Assembly: GCA_964519805.1 (NCBI GenBank)
Contig: CAZFKN010000046.1
Location: 1 to 24,388, forward strand
Source: DASQPE01 sp964519805
GTDB lineage: Bacteria > Gemmatimonadota > Gemmatimonadetes > Gemmatimonadales > GWC2-71-9
DNA length: 24,388 bases
Direction: 5' to 3'
The notes under the pieces are model-generated. The model made no database searches. It saw only the letters and a list, made by a program, of their open reading frames with translations, and was not told the origin of the DNA. This document shows, piece by piece, positions 20,838 to 24,388 of this stretch. The translations under genes and the position numbers were made by a program. Each line of letters starts with the position of its first letter. The stretch's first letter is position 1.

Positions 20838-22475
20838 GTCCCGGAGGCGATATATGATCACGCGATCCTCCTGGGCAATGACCGCGAGCTGATATCGTCT
20901 CAGAGATCGGTTGAGCTCGACGTTCGAGTCGGCGCTCTGATGCAGGGCCTCGAGGCTGTACGAGTCCGTATATACCCCTCGCCCTCGGTGGACCTCCCCC
21001 CAAATGAAGTCCTGTCGATCCAGGAACGTGCCGGCGCTACGGAAGGGCGGCGAGACCCAATAGCCCTTGCGGACAAATGGAACCACGATGTTCCCCGCCA
21101 CAGTTCCAGCTTCGTCGAGCAACGGGGGCAGCACATCCGTCGCGATGATGCTGCCAGGGGAGACCGCGCGGCGGTAGGCGGCGGCGGTGGCGGAGTGCCA
21201 GGGAAACTCGTACAGCGATCGGCTGTGGCGGACGTAGTGCTGGTATACGAAGCATTGCCGAACAGCCGGGTCAAGCGAGCTGACCATCCCCGCGAGCGCG
21301 ATCACGCAGACCGCTGAGCCGGTCCCGACCCGCCACCAAGTGCCCTGGCGGACGCCATCCCGGATGAGCCGAAGTGCTGAGGCCACGCCCGCGCCGATGG
21401 CGAGCGCGACGAGAGGCACCAACGGCGCCATGAATCGGAGGCTCTGATAGTAGTATCCGGAATAGAGCGCGAGCGTGAGCGCCGAGAAGAGCGCGGCGAA
21501 CACGCAGACGGCTCGCACCGGAGTCCTGGCCGACCGGCATCCGACGACGGCGCCTGCCAGCGCCACCAGGAGCGACCAGACAGGGAAGGCCTGCCGGGAA
21601 GCGTACTTCAGGTAGTAGACGGCATTCGGGATATCGGCCGGCGGTCGATCCCAGGCCCCAGGGGCGTCGAAGGCGTAGGAAAGCGAGAACGTCTTGCCGA
21701 GTGAGGAGTACCAGTAGGGCACCCAGAAACGGTAGCCGGTGCCGGAGATCGTCCCGAACGTGTGGACCGCGTACGCAGCCAGCGCCAGAGCGGCTGCCGC
21801 GGGTCCGATCCCGAACCAGGCCCACCCACGGGCACCCCGTCCCAAGGCCCGACCATGGAGAGGCAGAGCGAGCGGGACGGCCACAAGCAAGATCGCGTTT
21901 GGGAAACGCACGAGAAGGGCGAGACCGCACAAGAGACCGAGCACGACGAGCAATCCCGGCTGCCGCCCGTCCCCGCCGCGCGATGCCGTGAGGTAGAGAC
22001 AAAGCGCGACGGCGGAGACCAGGGCTGCCGTAGCTGTCTCCCCCATGACCTGGTGGCTCCACTCGAGATATGGAGAACAGAGCAGGAGGCTCACGGCTGC
22101 CACAACGCCACCCGCGAACCCGCTCGCTACCCGGCCCAGGAGATAAACGCACAAAACCCCGATCACTCCGAACGCCACCACCCCGTAGACTCCGTCGCTC
22201 AGGCTGACGCTCGGCGCCAGGTACGCGGGCGTCAGAAGTGCCGAGAGGCCGAACGGATAGCGCGGCGGATATGGGTTGCCCAGGACATGGATCGTGTAAG
22301 TACCTGAGTGAGCGAGGTTGCGCGCGGCTATTGCGTACTCCACCGCATCCGGGAACGGGCGAGGATCGGCTCTCCACGACGCAGGAATGACGAGGACAGT
22401 GGCTGACGCGGCGGCGACGATTGCCGCGGCAACGAGTTCGAGCCGCCATGCCTTCAGCCTGGAGATGTAGCGCAT
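20790..22475 (-). CDS. Polytopic GT-C/GT39-like membrane glycosyltransferase
   Basis: Integral membrane protein of 561 aa with at least ten hydrophobic segments and a soluble C-terminal domain of about 150 residues. After the first membrane segment comes the periplasmic loop FPDAVEYAIAARNLAHSG, with an Asp/Glu pair in the position of the GT-C catalytic acid, then PPRYPFGLSALL. The overall layout resembles ArnT/PMT (GT39) proteins that use polyprenyl-phosphate sugars as donors; the specific family is not certain. I chose the ATG at 22475 because it overlaps the upstream gene's stop as TGATG. A start 30 codons earlier would lie inside the upstream gene. The last 48 bases are antisense to the PQQ dehydrogenase end. 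Confidence 0.75.
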   Translation of the reverse strand: MRYISRLKAWRLELVAAAIVAAASATVLVIPASWRADPRPFPDAVEYAIAARNLAHSGTYTIHVLGNPYPPRYPFGLSALLTPAYLAPSVSLSDGVYGVVAFGVIGVLCVYLLGRVASGFAGGVVAAVSLLLCSPYLEWSHQVMGETATAALVSAVALCLYLTASRGGDGRQPGLLVVLGLLCGLALLVRFPNAILLVAVPLALPLHGRALGRGARGWAWFGIGPAAAALALAAYAVHTFGTISGTGYRFWVPYWYSSLGKTFSLSYAFDAPGAWDRPPADIPNAVYYLKYASRQAFPVWSLLVALAGAVVGCRSARTPVRAVCVFAALFSALTLALYSGYYYQSLRFMAPLVPLVALAIGAGVASALRLIRDGVRQGTWWRVGTGSAVCVIALAGMVSSLDPAVRQCFVYQHYVRHSRSLYEFPWHSATAAAYRRAVSPGSIIATDVLPPLLDEAGTVAGNIVVPFVRKGYWVSPPFRSAGTFLDRQDFIWGEVHRGRGVYTDSYSLEALHQSADSNVELNRSLRRYQLAVIAQEDRVIIYRLRDSTGEIEGDDIVAAHH

Positions 22476-23896
22476 CAGCGGCTCCGGGGCTGAGACGCGT
22501 CCGGGCGACGTCGCGTGTCGGCCACCTCCGCTACGGCGACGCAGGCCAGAAGCGGCACCAGCCAAATGACCCGGCTCTGATACCGGTCATTTACGGACGA
22601 GAGCGCCCCCATGACGAGTGCGTTGAGGACCACCCCGGCGAGCCCGACTCCAAGAAGGGCGAGAACCGTTTGGCTCCCCCGCGCCCAAAGCACGGGCAGG
22701 CACCCGAGCAGGACGAGCAGGGCGAGCCAGACGCATGCTTCCTGGACCTCGCTCGCCGCCGCAAGGGGCAGCGCGCGCTGTGCCTGGCGCGACCCCCAGT
22801 ACGCCGAGAGCGTGGACGGTCCGAATTCCGCCAGGGCCGGGGCCACCTCGATCTCCGACCGGTGCCAACCGGGCTCCGTGCCGAAGGTCTTGAGCTGGCG
22901 CTTTGCGTTCCGCAGCGATGCGACCACTTGCCGGCGCCATCGCGCTCGCAGCGTAGCCCTGACGATCTCCCGCGCCTCGGTCAGAAAGGTCGGATCCTGC
23001 TGGTATTTCGACCACGGCCCGGCCGGATCCCAAAGGAACCAGTCGGAATCCTGCCGGAGGCTGTCCCGCTGGGCACAGAGCAGATATACCCGGGTGGCGC
23101 AGGCGCGGTCGAGGTATCGCTGTGCGGTCCCGTCACCGACCAGACGCGCGAGGTAGAACAAGTCGGCGCTCTCCGAGAGTACCGGCTTCCGGTTCACCAG
23201 CATGTTCGATGCGATCAGTCCCGCGACTGCAACCGCGAGCGGCCCGACGGAACGCAGGGCGAGTTCGCGTACAGGGAGCGTCTCGCGGGCGGCGAGCTTG
23301 CGCCAGACCAAGCCCACCGCCAACAGCCCGACGTAAAGCGGCAGGTGGCTGAGGTGGCTGGCGAGGCTCAGAGTGAGGATCCCAGCGGTGCCGAGCTTCT
23401 CCCACCGCGTGAGTCGGTCGCCACCCCACAGGTTGGTGAAGGCGAGGAGAATGACGAGGCTCGTGAAGATGTCCGGCATCACCTGGCCGGAGAACCAAGG
23501 CAGGCTGGTCCCCACGGACAGGCCGGCAATCAGGAGCAGAAACGTCCGTGTGGGAAGCGAGACGCCGGCACACCGTAGCGCGAGGTTCACGACGAACGCG
23601 ACCATGATACCCTGCGCAAAGGGCAGCACCCAAATCGTCGCGGGCGTGGCGAAGGGTGTCAGGAACAGCGAATATGTGATCGGGCGGTAGAAAAACGGGT
23701 TGGTGAACGGACCGTCCCTGGTCGGTGGATGTACCCCGTGCGCAAACGCGTACGCGTTCTTGAGATATCCTCCCGAATCGAAGTATGTCAGGGGAAAGCG
23801 GTTGAGCAGCGCGACGACGCAGGTGAACGCGGCGGCGGGCACGAGCCTCCGCAAGAAGGTGCCGGGCGGCTCGCCCGACGTCGAACCTGCCGTCAT
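22475..23896 (-). CDS. Polytopic membrane protein, probable GT-C-type glycosyltransferase
   Basis: Protein of 473 aa from the chosen start, with about ten hydrophobic segments and a first periplasmic loop FPLTYFDSGGYLKNAYAFAH, whose D-S-G-G-Y resembles the acidic loop of GT-C enzymes. A central soluble loop of about 150 residues (RYLDRACATRVYLLCAQRD to WHRSEIEVAPAL) separates the two membrane halves. No specific family is recognised. The frame is open back to 24037, but that start would lie in the tRNA terminator, and the first 47 codons look non-protein-like. The ATG at 23896 is therefore preferred, though it has no clear ribosome binding site. A GGAGG near 23932 has no in-frame start at proper distance. 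It overlaps the next gene by one base (TGATG), indicating an operon of two related membrane enzymes. Confidence 0.65.
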   Translation of the reverse strand: MTAGSTSGEPPGTFLRRLVPAAAFTCVVALLNRFPLTYFDSGGYLKNAYAFAHGVHPPTRDGPFTNPFFYRPITYSLFLTPFATPATIWVLPFAQGIMVAFVVNLALRCAGVSLPTRTFLLLIAGLSVGTSLPWFSGQVMPDIFTSLVILLAFTNLWGGDRLTRWEKLGTAGILTLSLASHLSHLPLYVGLLAVGLVWRKLAARETLPVRELALRSVGPLAVAVAGLIASNMLVNRKPVLSESADLFYLARLVGDGTAQRYLDRACATRVYLLCAQRDSLRQDSDWFLWDPAGPWSKYQQDPTFLTEAREIVRATLRARWRRQVVASLRNAKRQLKTFGTEPGWHRSEIEVAPALAEFGPSTLSAYWGSRQAQRALPLAAASEVQEACVWLALLVLLGCLPVLWARGSQTVLALLGVGLAGVVLNALVMGALSSVNDRYQSRVIWLVPLLACVAVAEVADTRRRPDASQPRSR

Positions 23897-23992
23897 CAGA
23901 CCGGCGCTGCTCGTACGGGCAAATGAACCTCCTCTCACAAGGTACTGCAGCGCCGGTGCGTTGCGCGAGGCCGGGTCGCGAGCGGCACCGTT
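23897..23992. other. Upstream region of the membrane-protein pair
   Basis: This is the spacer between the tRNA-Arg terminator and the likely start of the two-gene operon. It contains AGAGGAGG (minus strand, near 23932) that looks like a ribosome binding site but has no good in-frame start. I see no clear promoter hexamers. Confidence 0.3.
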
Positions 23993-24026
23993 CTGAAAGA
24001 GAAAGGCCGCTTTTGTGAGCGGCCTT
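23993..24026 (-). terminator. Intrinsic terminator after tRNA-Arg
   Basis: On the minus strand, AAGGCCGCT pairs with AGCGGCCTT (9 bp, 24003-24026) around a 6-base loop, followed by a T-rich run TCTCTTTC. It lies about 40 bases past the tRNA-Arg 3' end and should separate the tRNA genes from the membrane-protein operon downstream. Confidence 0.8.
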
Positions 24027-24067
24027 GAGACTCGCAACCATCAGCGGCTTCAGTGAGGTGAAGCCAA

Positions 24068-24141
24068 TGCGCCCAGAGGGAGTCGAACCCCCAGCCTTCA
24101 GATCCGTAGTCTGACGCTCTATCCAGTTGAGCTATGGGCGC
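24068..24141 (-). tRNA. tRNA-Arg (anticodon ACG)
   Basis: The cloverleaf folds completely. The acceptor GCGCCCA pairs with TGGGCGC and has discriminator A at 24068. The anticodon stem TCAGA/TCTGA encloses CTACGGA, giving anticodon ACG, whose A34 is expected to be edited to inosine to read CGU/CGC/CGA. The T arm is GGGGG-TTCGACT-CCCTC with one wobble/mismatch. CCA is not encoded. Confidence 0.95.
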
Positions 24142-24175
24142 GCCGCGGAACCTCGCTCCCAGCGCGGCTCCCGCA

Positions 24176-24249
24176 TGGGCGGTACAAGACTCGAACTTGT
24201 GACCTCCACGATGTCAACGTGGCGCTCTAACCAACTGAGCTAACCGCCC
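24176..24249 (-). tRNA. tRNA-Val (anticodon GAC)
   Basis: The acceptor GGGCGGT pairs with ACCGCCC and has discriminator A at 24176. The D arm contains TAGCTCAGTTGGTTAGAGC, the anticodon stem CCACG/CGTGG encloses TTGACAT, giving GAC, and the T arm is ACAAG-TTCGAGT-CTTGT. CCA is not encoded. It lies 34 bases upstream of tRNA-Arg in the same direction. Confidence 0.96.
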
Positions 24250-24271
24250 GTCCTGAGGCTCGAACGGCGGG

Positions 24272-24320
24272 AAAAGCGGGAAGGGGATCACGCCACCCCC
24301 GATGCTCCCGTTCTTCCCGC
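24272..24320 (-). terminator. Possible terminator or processing hairpin after tRNA-fMet
   Basis: On the minus strand GCGGGAAG (24320-24313) pairs with CTTCCCGC (24283-24276), with an inner GGGG/CCCC pairing, and TTTT follows immediately (24275-24272). The loop is long, so this could be a weak intrinsic terminator or an RNA-processing structure between tRNA-fMet and tRNA-Val. Confidence 0.4.
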
Positions 24321-24336
24321 CTCGATCACCGGCCAG

Positions 24337-24388
24337 TAGCGGGGGTGGGATTTGAACCCACGACCTCCGGGTTATGAGCCCGGCGAGC
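24337..24388 (-). tRNA. Initiator tRNA-fMet (anticodon CAT), 5' part off the window
   Basis: The 3' 52 bases are present. The anticodon stem has three consecutive G-C pairs next to the loop (CCGGG-CTCATAA-CCCGG, anticodon CAT), the hallmark of initiator tRNA. The T arm is GTGGG-TTCAAAT-CCCAC, and the 3' acceptor strand CCCCGCT is followed by discriminator A. The missing 5' acceptor strand should begin with a base that does not pair with position 72 if this is the initiator. Confidence 0.85.

Noticed and set aside
22421..23578. 385-aa plus-strand open frame
   Set aside because: Antisense to the membrane protein gene, which has clear hydrophobic segments; this frame is charged and motif-free.
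23897..24037. 47-codon N-terminal extension of the membrane protein, starting inside the tRNA terminator
   Set aside because: Overlaps the tRNA-Arg terminator hairpin and encodes no membrane or family-like sequence.
1..24388. CRISPR array, insertion sequence, integrase or attachment site
   Set aside because: No regularly spaced repeats, transposase or integrase motifs were seen; no duplicated tRNA 3' ends were found next to tRNA-Pro or the tRNA cluster.

Overview
The window is a high-G+C (about two thirds by eye) bacterial scaffold with two runs of exactly 100 N (4980-5079 and 18782-18881). These look like scaffolding gaps of unknown true size, so this is probably a draft or metagenome-assembled genome. 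Gene density, frequent 4-bp ATGA/GTGA overlaps, the chromate operon with a DUF1259 partner and a cytochrome/PQQ dehydrogenase fit an environmental, probably soil or subsurface, aerobic bacterium. Gemmatimonadota, Methylomirabilota/Rokubacteria or Acidobacteriota are possible, but no phylogenetic marker here settles the phylum. There are no insertion sequences, phage genes or CRISPR arrays.

Layout. (1) 1-3720, stress and housekeeping genes: a Dps mini-ferritin; a convergent type I phosphodiesterase/alkaline phosphatase-family enzyme preceded by a 66-aa protein; a broken 2Fe-2S (xanthine-oxidase-family small subunit) fragment; and an exported mini-catalase. (2) 8248 down to 3832 (minus), a chromate-resistance operon: ChrB N-domain, ChrB C-domain, MFS transporter, exported DUF1259 protein, gap, ChrA chromate transporter. 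A perfect 16-bp inverted repeat lies 8 bp upstream of its first start codon. tRNA-Pro(CGG) and its terminator lie just upstream. (3) 8533-18781 (plus), a cell-surface glycan locus: a polysaccharide deacetylase, then a tightly overlapping run of GT2, Wzx-like flippase, HprK-like P-loop kinase, GT4, large nucleotidyltransferase-like protein, a GT2 split in two by a frameshift, and two tandem GT2 paralogues. The last is cut by the second gap. (4) 18882-20837, a cytochrome c/PQQ quinoprotein dehydrogenase missing its N terminus. (5) 23896 down to 20790 (minus), two overlapping large polytopic proteins of GT-C/GT39 type. (6) The right edge, minus-strand tRNA-fMet (partial), tRNA-Val(GAC) and tRNA-Arg(ACG) with a strong terminator.

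How the genes work together. The chr operon would sense chromate (ChrB halves), export it (ChrA, perhaps the MFS protein) and act in the periplasm (DUF1259). The glycan locus appears to build and flip a lipid-linked oligosaccharide. No initiating phosphoglycosyltransferase and no clear Wzy polymerase is visible. The kinase and nucleotidyltransferase-like protein inside the run are the least conventional part and the best candidate for new biology. Two continuous reading frames that run through the N gaps (DUF1259 into chrA antisense, and GT2 into PQQ dehydrogenase) are assembly artefacts and should not be annotated as fusions.
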